A stretch of DNA of 17,766 bases from Bryobacterales bacterium (GTDB lineage Bacteria > Acidobacteriota > Terriglobia > Bryobacterales > Bryobacteraceae), in assembly GCA_003142355.1 (NCBI GenBank), contig PLMF01000201.1:8457-26222 (forward strand), read 5' to 3'. The position numbers were made by a program, and so were the translations under genes. The notes under the pieces are model-generated. The model was not told where the DNA came from and searched no databases. It was given only the letters and a program-made list of their open reading frames with translations. This document shows, one piece after another, positions 8,544 through 15,839 of this stretch. Positions within the stretch are counted from its first letter, which is position 1; every line of letters begins with the position of its first letter.

Positions 8544-9050
8544 GTGTTTTTCGATCCTTCGTACATGGCACTGCGCTACTCCGGGCAGTTCAGGGATGAG
8601 CCGCTCCTGTTGGGGCGACCGATGATACGGCCGCTTGGGTTGTTGTGGCCCGAGTGGTACGTTCATGTCGTGTCTCCGAGCTCTGTAGGTGATCTCTGGA
8701 TCGACTTCGGCTGGTTGGGCGTTCTCTGTGGGGTTGCGGCAGTTGGCTTTGCGTTGCAGTTTTTGCAGCTCTGTTTCTTTAAACAGAAGACGCCGTCGAC
8801 AGCAGCCTGCTATTGCCTGCTGGTGCTGAACGGGGCGTGGGGTATCTATGGTCGACTATTCGGGACAATGGTGCTCAGTGTGTTTATCGGAACGACGCTC
8901 TATCTGGTTCTCAGTGGCGCACACCGGCACGCTGAGAGGACTGCGTCCTTGAAGGGTCGGCGACGGGCGGGCGGAATGCGGGCCGGGGTCTTTCCGTCGA
9001 GCGGTGGGGCAAAAGGCGGAGTGGAGAAAGTCGAGGCTGGATTACCGTGA
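8544..9050 (+). pseudogene. C-terminal remnant of a second Wzy-type polymerase
   Basis: The open frame (GTG 8544, 168 aa) has three hydrophobic segments and the C-terminal pattern of oligosaccharide repeat-unit polymerases: FRDEPLLLGRPMIRPLG, then VVSPSSVGDLWIDFGWLGVL, matching the usual TPS-IGELY-NFG-LG signature, then two more helices. Full-length members have ten or more segments, so most of the protein is missing. The frame is open back to 8496 (stop at 8493-8495), and that extra stretch (SLIGRVFFDPSYMALRY) still looks polymerase-like, so the GTG may not be a true start. The tail (about 128-168) is basic and unstructured. It differs in family from the intact polymerase just upstream. It overlaps the next fragment by GTGA. 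I call it a relic; a small expressed protein is possible. Confidence 0.65.
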
Positions 9051-9349
9051 ACGTGTGGTTAGTCACTGTTGGGGAGCACTTCCCCATTCACCCAGGCGAC
9101 AGCAGGTTAATGCGCACGGGTACGGTCGCTCGGTTCTTATGCCGGCAGAGACATCGCGCTGTTTGGCGGACGTTGACGTTTAACGACGTCCATGAACACC
9201 ACCGGTTCACTTGCGACAAGAGGATCCAGGTCGATAGCAACTTGATGATCGGGTCGCTTCACGGTGTTGGGTACAAACGGCATGTCTCGGTCAATCCAGT
9301 CGATCCATTTCGGAACTCCTTCCCAAGGCGACTACAATATCCTACTTGA
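9047..9349 (+). pseudogene. N-terminal remnant of a GT4 glycosyltransferase
   Basis: GTG 9047 opens a 100-aa frame whose first ~83 residues align without gaps with the N-terminus of the intact glycosyltransferase at 9628: both have WLVTVGE near residue 4, RTGT near 23, a W-T-TF segment, RF-CD and LH--GY---VS. By eye about 40-45% of positions match, so it is a diverged homologue, not a fresh duplication. After VSVNPVDPF the match is lost and a stop follows at 9347-9349; the rest of the protein, including the donor-binding half, is absent. Its start overlaps the stop of the polymerase remnant by 4 nt, so the ancestral coupling of the two genes is preserved. Confidence 0.65.
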
Positions 9350-9509
9350 CTCCGGCAGCTACGACAATTGGGTAGGCGAGAACTTGGCAACGGTTTCAAA
9401 GGGAGACGGGTGTCGAAGTGTGAATTTCAGTGCCACCTACGCAGATACATCGCCAGCACGAGCGCAACCTCGGAGGTGCTTATTGCAGTTCATATCGGGA
9501 CGCTTCGGA

Positions 9510-9537
9510 ATGAAGGTATTGTGATGAAGGTATTGTA
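9510..9537 (+). repeat. 14-nt tandem repeat, two copies
   Basis: ATGAAGGTATTGT(G/A) occurs twice head to tail with a single mismatch at the last base. Each copy reads ATG AAG GTA TTG then a stop (TGA or TAA), that is MKVL-stop. It lies in the decayed gap between the glycosyltransferase remnant and the intact copy. The gap 9350-9627 has no convincing gene. Confidence 0.6.
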
Positions 9538-9607
9538 AAGTCGCGTGGGTTGCGTAGCGTGGCCGGGCGCGATCTTGAGATTACAAGAGGCATATCAGAT
9601 TCCGAAC

Positions 9608-9614
9608 GAGGAGG
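9608..9614 (+). promoter_or_regulatory. Strong purine-rich site before the glycosyltransferase
   Basis: GAGGAGG is an excellent Shine-Dalgarno sequence but ends 13 nt before ATG 9628, somewhat long. The ATG is nevertheless favoured over the upstream GTG 9550 because the residues from 9628 align with the start of the homologous fragment at 9047. Confidence 0.4.
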
Positions 9615-9627
9615 CACGGCACCAAGC

Positions 9628-10896
9628 ATGAGATGTTGGCTAGTGACAGTGGGCGAACCGCTGCCGACGGATGATCGAAGCGTCAGATTGCATCGCACGG
9701 GGACCCTCGCGGGGCGCTTGGTCGATCAGGGCCACACGGTCGTTTGGTGGACATCCACCTTCGATCACTTTCGGAGGCGTCAGCGTTTCGACTGCGATAC
9801 CAGGTTGAAGCTCGACGATCGATTCAGCATCCACCTCCTCCATGCCGGAGGGTACAGAGCAAATGTCTCCCTTGCGCGGCTGTACGATCATGCGGTGGTA
9901 GGCGTGAAGTTCTGTATCCAGGCGCAGCGCGAGCCGCCACCTGATGTGGTTCTCGCATCGCTACCCACCCTGGAACTTTCGTATGGCGCCTGCCGATTCG
10001 GGCGCCATGCCAAGGTGCCGGTCGCCTTGGACATCCGGGATCTGTGGCCGGATGTGTTTCTGGACGCATTTCCGTCCAGATTGAAACGAGTAGGCCGTCT
10101 TTTATTGGCGCCTTATGTTTCTCTCGCACAGCGCGCTTGCCGGGCTGCGACTGCCATACTAGGCTCCACGGAGGAGTACGTGAATTGGGGCGTCACGCTG
10201 GCGGGACGTCAGAAGTCACCGCTGGACCGCGATTTCCCGTTTGGATACTGCGCAACCCCGCCGACACCCACGGAGATCAATGCCGCGGAGGAGTTTTGGC
10301 GAACATGGGGCATCTCCGAAGATCGCAATCAGTTTATCGTGTGCTTTTTTGGAACGCTTGGGCGGCAGTTCGATCTTGACACCGTGATTGAGGCAGCTAA
10401 AACGCTGGCTGTTCGCAGCCCGAGGATCAAGCTCGTTATTTGTGGGACAGGGGGTCGCCAGGAGTACTACAGGGTTCAAGCGGGGTCATGCTCGAACGTC
10501 ATCTTCCCGGGCTGGGTGAATAGACCCGAAATTTGGGCACTGATGCGGATGTCAGCCCTCGGCGTGGCGCCCTATAAGGCTACCGAAAACTTCTTGCGAA
10601 ATGTTCCCAATAAGCCAATCGAGTATCTCTCGGCGGGGTTGCCGGTTTTATACTGTCTAGGTGGCGCATTGGACGGGCTGCTGAGTGGAGGTGGCTGCGG
10701 CGTCAGGTATGCGTATGGCGATGCCGGCGATCTCGCGGATCAGGTGAGCATGATTGAGCAGAACCCCGGGCTACTTTGCCAGTTAGCTAACAAAGCCACG
10801 GCACTGTACCGAGCCCGGTTCCAGGCCGAGACAGTCTATTCGGGTATGGTCGAACATCTCGAGTTGATTGCGAGGTCAGCGAGTCGGGCTGGGTAG
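9628..10896 (+). CDS. Glycosyltransferase family 4 (WbuB-like)
   Basis: This 422-aa GT-B protein is complete. The N-terminal half has WLVTVGEPLP (4-13), HLLHAGGYRANVSLARLYDH (69-88), VVLASLPTLELSYGA (107-121) and DIRDLWPDVF (135-144), which are typical of the WbuB/WcaI-like GT4 group. The C-terminal half has FIVCFFGTLGRQFDLDTVIEA (236-256), LVICGTGGRQEYY (269-281), VIFPGWVNRPEIW (291-303) and NVPNKPIEYLSAGLPVL (325-341) with the conserved Glu 332. It would act at the cytoplasmic membrane on the growing lipid-linked oligosaccharide. Many members use N-acetylated amino or deoxy sugars, but the donor here is unknown. A truncated homologue lies just upstream. The next gene begins 12 bp after the stop. 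Confidence 0.87.
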   Translation: MRCWLVTVGEPLPTDDRSVRLHRTGTLAGRLVDQGHTVVWWTSTFDHFRRRQRFDCDTRLKLDDRFSIHLLHAGGYRANVSLARLYDHAVVGVKFCIQAQREPPPDVVLASLPTLELSYGACRFGRHAKVPVALDIRDLWPDVFLDAFPSRLKRVGRLLLAPYVSLAQRACRAATAILGSTEEYVNWGVTLAGRQKSPLDRDFPFGYCATPPTPTEINAAEEFWRTWGISEDRNQFIVCFFGTLGRQFDLDTVIEAAKTLAVRSPRIKLVICGTGGRQEYYRVQAGSCSNVIFPGWVNRPEIWALMRMSALGVAPYKATENFLRNVPNKPIEYLSAGLPVLYCLGGALDGLLSGGGCGVRYAYGDAGDLADQVSMIEQNPGLLCQLANKATALYRARFQAETVYSGMVEHLELIARSASRAG

Positions 10897-10908
10897 CGGC
10901 GCGTCGAG

Positions 10909-12036
10909 ATGGATAGGCAAATGAAGGTTAATTCCCCCATTGCATTCTTTGTATATCCCGAAGTCTATCGGCGACACGACGAGGAATATCTGGACATTTT
11001 CAAAGACGTCGGGTCCCGCGGCGCCTTCATCCTCCAGAACGACCTCGCCCGGTTCGAAGCTAATCTGGCCGCCTTCCTCGGCGCCAAGCACGCACTCGGC
11101 GTTGGCAATGCGACCGACGGCCTCATGCTCGCCCTCCGCGCTGCCGGAATCTCGCCCGGCGATGAGGTCATCCTGTCCTCGCACACCATGGTCGCCACCG
11201 CCGCCGCCGTGCATTTCGCGGGAGGCGTTTCTGTGCCCGTGGAATGCGGCCCCGATCACCTGATCTCTCCCGATGCCGCCGCCGCCGCCGTCACGCCCCG
11301 CACGCGATTTCTGATGCCCACCCAGCTCAACGGCCGCACCTGCGACATGGACCGGCTCCAGGCCATCGCCGATCGGCACGGGTCGCTAATTGTCGAGGAT
11401 GCCGCTCAGGCGCTCGGCTCGAAGTTCAAGGGCCGCGCCGCCGGGACGTTCGGCGTTGCCGCGGCTATCAGCTTCTATCCCGCCAAGGTGCTCGGCTGCT
11501 TCGGAGACGGCGGCGCCGTGATTACCAATGACGGTGACATACGCGAGAAGCTGTCCCAACTCCGCGACCATGGGCGCGATAGCAGCGGAAACGTCGTCTC
11601 CTGGGGCGTGAATTCCCGCCTCGACAACCTGCATGCCGCCATACTGGACTTCCAGTTGACTCGCTATGGCGAAGTGATGGAGCGCCGTAGGAGAATCGCC
11701 GCGATGTATACCGAACGCCTGGCGGAGGTCCCGGAGGCGACCCTGCCCCCGGCGCCCGATAGCGACCCCGATCACTTCGATATCTACCAGAATTACGAGA
11801 TCGAAGCCGACCGGCGCGACCGGCTGAAAGCATACCTGAAGGAAAACGGCATCGGAACGCTGATCCAGTGGGGCGGGCAAGCGATCCACCACCTAAAGAG
11901 CCTCGGCTTCACCCAGTCCCTGCCCTTCACGGACCGGCTCTTCGAACGGCTCCTCATGCTGCCCATGAATATGTCCATCACCGACGATGACGTCGATTAC
12001 ATCTGCGACCACGTTCGGAGGTTCTATGGGAGATAG
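10909..12036 (+). CDS. DegT/DnrJ/EryC1/StrS family sugar aminotransferase
   Basis: This is a complete 375-aa PLP-dependent fold-type I enzyme of the sugar aminotransferase family. It has GVGNATDGLMLAL (64-76) for phosphate binding, GDEVILSSHTMVATAAA (84-100), IVEDAAQALGSKFKG (161-175) with Asp164 and Gln167, and SFYPAKVLGCFGDGGAVITND (188-208) with the PLP lysine at 193. SWGVNSRLDNLHAAIL (about 232-247) follows. PTQLNGRTCDMD (137-148) replaces the more usual HLYG-xxAD segment. It would convert a keto-sugar nucleotide to an amino sugar, probably with glutamate as donor. ATG 10909 or the in-frame ATG 10921 could be used; neither has a strong Shine-Dalgarno. Codons here end in G or C far more often than in the preceding genes. 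It overlaps the next aminotransferase by 11 nt. Confidence 0.9.
   Translation: MDRQMKVNSPIAFFVYPEVYRRHDEEYLDIFKDVGSRGAFILQNDLARFEANLAAFLGAKHALGVGNATDGLMLALRAAGISPGDEVILSSHTMVATAAAVHFAGGVSVPVECGPDHLISPDAAAAAVTPRTRFLMPTQLNGRTCDMDRLQAIADRHGSLIVEDAAQALGSKFKGRAAGTFGVAAAISFYPAKVLGCFGDGGAVITNDGDIREKLSQLRDHGRDSSGNVVSWGVNSRLDNLHAAILDFQLTRYGEVMERRRRIAAMYTERLAEVPEATLPPAPDSDPDHFDIYQNYEIEADRRDRLKAYLKENGIGTLIQWGGQAIHHLKSLGFTQSLPFTDRLFERLLMLPMNMSITDDDVDYICDHVRRFYGR
12017..12021 (+). promoter_or_regulatory. Ribosome binding site choosing the start of the second aminotransferase
   Basis: GGAGG lies 4 nt before ATG 12026, inside the end of the previous gene. This makes 12026 a better start than the upstream in-frame codon at 11987, which would force a 50-nt overlap. 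Confidence 0.5.
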
Positions 12037-13177
12037 CGTCTGTTCGGCAAATCCGCCGGCGGTCGCGTGGGCCAACGGGGTCCATTTCCGGCGCGGCCGC
12101 GTGGCGCAATGCGCAATTCTGAAGGCCTTTGGAATTGGCCGCGGCGACGAAGTCATCATACAGGCGTTTACCTGCGTCGCCGTGCCGTGTCCGGTCCTGG
12201 CCGCGGGCGCCAAGCCGGTCTATGCCGATATCGACCCTACCACCTTCAACCTGGATCCGGCGAGCGTGGAGGCGCGCATCACACCTCGCACCAGGGCGAT
12301 TGTGGTGCAGCATACGTTCGGAATCCCGGCGGATATGGACAGCATTCTGCGCATCGCACGCGCGCGCGGCATCTATGTGATCGAGGATTGCTGCCACACG
12401 CTGGCGAGCTCCTACCGCGGGGCGCGCGTCGGCTCCCTGGCGGACGCCGCGTTTGCGGCCTACCGGTGGGGGAAGCCGCTGGTGCTGGGGATCGGCGGGA
12501 CGGCCATCATTCATGCGGAAGAGCCGCGCAAGCGATTGGAGGACATCGGCCGGGCGAGCCAGGCTAGCGGCCTCCTGGACACCGCGCGCGTACGCCTGGA
12601 GTACCTGGCGCATGAGGTGCTGCTACGGCCCCGGCTGTTCTGGCCGCTGCGCGACGGGTACCGGGGGCTCATCAGGATGGGCGTGGCCATCCCGACCTTT
12701 CCGAAGCTGGACCTGCAAGGCGAGTTAGCCGATATGGATCAGGCCATGCCGCGGTTCCACCAGAAGCAGCTCGCGAAACGGATCGGGCCGGCTTTGGATG
12801 AGGACGTGGCGTTCCGGCGGCGAAGGGCGGGGCAATACGTGGCCGCGCTCGACGGGATTGGGGCGCGCACGGTGAAGCTGGATGAGAGATACGATCCGGT
12901 GTACCTGCGGTATCCTCTTCTGGTGACGGAGAAGGCGCGAATTCTGGAGCAGGCGCGGAAGCACAGGGTCGAGTTCGGGGACTGGTTCGTTTCGGCGGTT
13001 CATCCGCACGGGGATTCAGAATCCGAGGAACTCGGCTACCGCGAGGGGATGTGCCCCGCCGCGGAGCGCATCGCGAGACAGATCCTGACGCTCCCGATTT
13101 ATGACAAAGTGCACGAGCAAGGCGTCCAGCGCTCAATCGATCTCTTGAACCGTCTACACAAGCAAGGGCTGCTCTGA
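12026..13177 (+). CDS. DegT/DnrJ/EryC1/StrS family aminotransferase, divergent type
   Basis: The product is 383 aa from ATG 12026. It belongs to a distinct branch of the DegT family: GRGDEVIIQAFTCVAVPCPVL (38-58), GAKPVYADIDPTTFNLDP (61-78), VVQHTFGIPADMDSI (93-107), VIEDCCHTLASSYRG (118-132) and YRWGKPLVLGIGGTAII (146-162). The probable PLP lysine is K150 in WGKPLVLGIGG, and Asp121 would bind the pyridine nitrogen. His124 replaces the usual Gln, as in the branch with EDCCH motifs. The ligand region has long insertions (about 175-250) with several Arg residues. It overlaps the upstream aminotransferase by 11 nt, suggesting co-translation and possibly successive or paired action on one sugar. 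The substrate is unknown. Confidence 0.82.
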   Translation: MGDSVCSANPPAVAWANGVHFRRGRVAQCAILKAFGIGRGDEVIIQAFTCVAVPCPVLAAGAKPVYADIDPTTFNLDPASVEARITPRTRAIVVQHTFGIPADMDSILRIARARGIYVIEDCCHTLASSYRGARVGSLADAAFAAYRWGKPLVLGIGGTAIIHAEEPRKRLEDIGRASQASGLLDTARVRLEYLAHEVLLRPRLFWPLRDGYRGLIRMGVAIPTFPKLDLQGELADMDQAMPRFHQKQLAKRIGPALDEDVAFRRRRAGQYVAALDGIGARTVKLDERYDPVYLRYPLLVTEKARILEQARKHRVEFGDWFVSAVHPHGDSESEELGYREGMCPAAERIARQILTLPIYDKVHEQGVQRSIDLLNRLHKQGLL

Positions 13178-13181
13178 TGCC

Positions 13182-13185
13182 GGAG
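13182..13185 (+). promoter_or_regulatory. Ribosome binding site choosing the start of the methyltransferase
   Basis: GGAG lies 5 nt before ATG 13191. This favours the ATG over the GTG at 13185, which overlaps the site itself. Confidence 0.45.
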
Positions 13186-13190
13186 TGACT

Positions 13191-13985
13191 ATGCCAACAA
13201 CGGAACGCCCGGCGCAATCACTCGCAAGATTCTATGACAAGAGCGGTGAGCGGCTCCTGCGCTCCCATGACAACGCGTATCCTTCGCGCCATGATCGCCT
13301 GGCAACCTCGGCGCCTTACAAGTATGTGGAAGGCCTGTTGCCGGCGCCGCAGTCAGGTGAATCGTTGCGTTTTCTGGATCTCTGCTGCGGAACTGGAATT
13401 TGGTCCATTGCACCCGCGAAGCTCGGGTACGAGACCTGGGGAGTGGATTTCTCTTCGAAGTCGATTGAGGCCGCACGCTGGCTTGCGGCAGCCAATCAAG
13501 TCGCCGACCGGTGTCATTTCGTGCTGAGCGACGTCCTCGAATACCTCCGCTCGACAGAACTCACCTTCGACGTAGTGTTCGTCTCCGGGAGCCTGTACTA
13601 CGTCGATCTCGAACAGTTTCTGCCCTGTTTGACCCGACGCCTCAAGCCCGGGGGGCGATTTTTCTGCATCGAGACCAACGGCAGTAATTTCACGATGAAC
13701 GGGATCCGCCGTTTCCTAAACGTGCTGAAGCATCATCGGGATCCTCGTACTCTGGATTGTCTTCTTCGCCTCGGAACGTATCGCAAGATCGCGGCTTATT
13801 TCGAGGAATCGGAGATAGGATTCTTCGATTGCGTGACGCTCTTCTCAGGCGTGTTTCACTGGAACAAGGCGCTAGGCCGTTCCTATTATGCGTTCGCTCG
13901 AAGGGTCGACCATATGTTGCTGAACACGCTCGGGCTCCACTTTCTGTCCTTCAAGGTCGTCTTTCACGGGCAAACCAAGCGGTGA
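13191..13985 (+). CDS. Class I SAM-dependent methyltransferase
   Basis: The product is 264 aa. It shows a canonical class I methyltransferase order: SLARFYDKSGERLLRSHD (10-27) as an N-terminal cap, motif I FLDLCCGTGIWSI (61-73), GVDFSSKSIEAAR (84-96), FVLSDVLEYL (110-119), FDVVFVSGSLYYVD (126-139) and LKPGGRFFCIETNG (151-164). The C-terminal third (165-264) has aromatic-rich segments and may hold the acceptor site. The gap to the aminotransferase before it is 13 bp, so it probably belongs to that operon. A sugar N- or O-methyltransferase acting after the aminotransferases is a fair guess (for example a methylated amino sugar), but the sequence does not decide it. Its codon use is less G/C-ending than that of its neighbours on both sides. 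Confidence 0.8.
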   Translation: MPTTERPAQSLARFYDKSGERLLRSHDNAYPSRHDRLATSAPYKYVEGLLPAPQSGESLRFLDLCCGTGIWSIAPAKLGYETWGVDFSSKSIEAARWLAAANQVADRCHFVLSDVLEYLRSTELTFDVVFVSGSLYYVDLEQFLPCLTRRLKPGGRFFCIETNGSNFTMNGIRRFLNVLKHHRDPRTLDCLLRLGTYRKIAAYFEESEIGFFDCVTLFSGVFHWNKALGRSYYAFARRVDHMLLNTLGLHFLSFKVVFHGQTKR

Positions 13986-14005
13986 ATTTGAATTCTCCGG
14001 TTCTT

Positions 14006-14032
14006 ATCCGTGTTCATCCGTGTTCATCCGTG
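14006..14032 (+). repeat. ATCCGTGTTC tandem repeat (VHPCSS-type intergenic repeat)
   Basis: ATCCGTGTTC occurs twice in tandem (14006-14015, 14016-14025) followed by a third partial copy ATCCGTG. It lies just before the transketolase start, where a Shine-Dalgarno would be expected. The same DNA read in another frame gives LIRVHPCSSVA, a peptide I recall from spurious ORFs in many genomes that carry this short repeat (ICVHLRSSVA-like). It is probably an interspersed repeat fragment. Confidence 0.65.
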
Positions 14033-14037
14033 GCCAT

Positions 14038-14844
14038 ATGTTTTTTGATGCCCTAGCCCGCCGCATCCGCACCCACGCCCTGCGCATGACCAGCATCGGC
14101 GGCGGAGCCCACATCGGGGCGGTGTTTTCCTGCGCGGACATCCTCGCCGTCCTCTACGGCGCAATCCTCAACGTCGATCCCACTACTCCACAATCGCCCG
14201 CCCGCGACCGTTTCGTGCTGAGCAAAGGCCACGCCGGAGCCGGCCTCTATGCCGCCCTCGCCGAGCGGGGCTTCTTCCCGGTCGAGCAGCTCCTGACGCA
14301 CTACCAGGATGGCTCCCTTCTGAGCGGTCACGTCTCCCACAAACTGCCTGGCGTCGATGTCTCCACCGGTTCCCTGGGTCATGGTCTTTCCATCGCCGCC
14401 GGCATGGCCTATGCCGGCAAGCTCAAGTCGGCGCCCCACCGCGTGTTCTGCCTGCTGAGCGATGGCGAATGCGATGAAGGCTCTACCTGGGAGGCCGCCC
14501 TGTTTGCCGCCCACCACGGGCTTTCGAACCTGGTTGCCATCGTGGATTACAACCGGATCCAGGGCATTGCGCCTGTCTCAGAAGTGATCGAACTCGAACC
14601 ATTTGCGGATAAGTGGACGGCGTTCGGTTGGGCCGTCCGTGAAGTGGATGGGCATGACCACGAAGCGTTGCGCACGGCCCTCGGCGCCGTGCCGTTTGCG
14701 CCCGGGAAGCCTTCCTGCCTGATTGCCCACACCATGAAGGGCAAAGGCGTCAGTTTTATGGAAAACACGGTGCTCTGGCATTACCGAATACCCCGCGGCG
14801 CGGAGTTCGATGCCGCGCTCGCGGAATTGGAGGGGCGCCCGTGA
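14038..14844 (+). CDS. Transketolase N-terminal subunit (split transketolase)
   Basis: This 268-aa protein is the thiamine-diphosphate pyrophosphate-binding half of a transketolase. It has IGGGAHIGAVFSCADILAVLY (20-40), LSKGHAGAGLYAAL (61-74), VDVSTGSLGHGLSIAAGMAY (106-125), and the ThDP/Mg motif SDGECDEGSTWEA (141-153) continuing to VAIVDYNRIQ (166-175). ATG 14038 fits the family's short N-terminus; the upstream GTG at 14020 lies inside a repeat. No Shine-Dalgarno is visible. It overlaps the next gene by GTGA, giving coupled synthesis of the two subunits. Together they would transfer a two-carbon ketol unit between a ketose and an aldose. A split transketolase inside a glycan locus points to sugar-precursor or branched/extended sugar synthesis rather than central metabolism (inference). 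Confidence 0.9.
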   Translation: MFFDALARRIRTHALRMTSIGGGAHIGAVFSCADILAVLYGAILNVDPTTPQSPARDRFVLSKGHAGAGLYAALAERGFFPVEQLLTHYQDGSLLSGHVSHKLPGVDVSTGSLGHGLSIAAGMAYAGKLKSAPHRVFCLLSDGECDEGSTWEAALFAAHHGLSNLVAIVDYNRIQGIAPVSEVIELEPFADKWTAFGWAVREVDGHDHEALRTALGAVPFAPGKPSCLIAHTMKGKGVSFMENTVLWHYRIPRGAEFDAALAELEGRP

Positions 14845-15797
14845 GAGACGCTTTCATTCACGCCTTGACCGAACTCGCGCCAGAGCACCCGGAACTCCTG
14901 CTCTTGACCGGTGACCTGGGTTTTGCCGTCTTCAACGAGTACATCGCCCGATTTCCCCGCCAGTTTCTCAATGTTGGCGTGGCCGAGCAGAATATGTCGG
15001 GCCTGGCGGCCGGACTGGCGCTGGAGGGTCACACGGTTTTCACGTATTCCATCGGCAACTTCCCTACGCTGCGCTGTCTGGAGCAGATCCGCAACGACAT
15101 CTGCTACCACGGGGCGAACGTGAAGATCGTGTGCATCGGCGGAGGCATGAGCTACGGACCGGTTGGTTTCTCGCATCACGCCACCGAGGATCTCGCTATC
15201 CTCCGCTCGTTGCCCAACATGTTGGTTCTCTCGCCAGGCGATCTGTGGGAAGCCACCGAAGCGGCCCGCTATCTGGTCTCGCATCGCGGTCCGGCCTATC
15301 TGCGCCTGGACAAATCTTACGCGCCGGCCACGGCGCAACGCGACGAAGCTTTCCGGCCGGGCAGCATCCGAACGGTTCGCGAGGGATCGGACGTGACACT
15401 TGCCGCCACTGGAGGAATCCTGGGTGAGGCCCTCCAAGCCGCCGATATCCTCGCCAGCCAGGGTATCTTCTGCCGCGTCCTGAGCGTCCATACGATCAAA
15501 CCCCTCGACACCGATACCCTTGCAGCCGCCGCTTCCGAGACTGGCGGCATCGTCAGCATCGAGGAACACGCGGTGGACGGAGGACTGGGCGGCGCGATCG
15601 CCGAGGCTCTCATGGAAGCTGGCGCATTCCCGCCCTTCTTCGTGCGCATGGGGCTTCGCAACACCTTCTCGTCGGTTGTGGGGAGCCAACAGTACCTGCG
15701 CAAGGTTTATTCACTGGATGCGGCGGCAATAGCCCGTGTCGTCTGTACCAGGCTGGCCCGTGGCGCAGACCGCTTCCTGACGGTCGCGGCTGGGTAA
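14841..15797 (+). CDS. Transketolase C-terminal subunit (split transketolase)
   Basis: This 318-aa protein holds the pyrimidine-binding domain and the C-terminal domain. LLLLTGDLG (19-27) opens it, then FLNVGVAEQNMSGLAAGLAL (42-61) carries the catalytic Glu 49 that activates thiamine diphosphate. FTYSIGNFPTLRCLEQIRND (67-86) and SYGPVGFSHHATEDLAILRS (104-123) are the usual following motifs. The C-terminal domain starts near 175 (EGSDVTLAATGGILGEAL) and ends with VVSIEEH-like IVSIEEHAVDGGLG. The start GTG 14841 overlaps the N-subunit stop (GTGA), so the pair is coupled. Both halves look intact, so a functional heteromeric enzyme is expected. Confidence 0.9.
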   Translation: MRDAFIHALTELAPEHPELLLLTGDLGFAVFNEYIARFPRQFLNVGVAEQNMSGLAAGLALEGHTVFTYSIGNFPTLRCLEQIRNDICYHGANVKIVCIGGGMSYGPVGFSHHATEDLAILRSLPNMLVLSPGDLWEATEAARYLVSHRGPAYLRLDKSYAPATAQRDEAFRPGSIRTVREGSDVTLAATGGILGEALQAADILASQGIFCRVLSVHTIKPLDTDTLAAAASETGGIVSIEEHAVDGGLGGAIAEALMEAGAFPPFFVRMGLRNTFSSVVGSQQYLRKVYSLDAAAIARVVCTRLARGADRFLTVAAG

Positions 15798-15839
15798 CGC
15801 AATGGCGCGGGGCGCTTGTTTGAGAGCTGTGAAGAAATG

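Noticed and set aside
9264..9524. 86-aa frame after the glycosyltransferase relic
   Set aside because: It begins inside the relic in another frame and does not match the missing part of the transferase or any family I know.
13757..14056. 99-aa + strand frame ending across the repeat before the transketolase
   Set aside because: It overlaps the methyltransferase in another frame, and its tail is the spurious VHPCSS peptide of the dispersed repeat.
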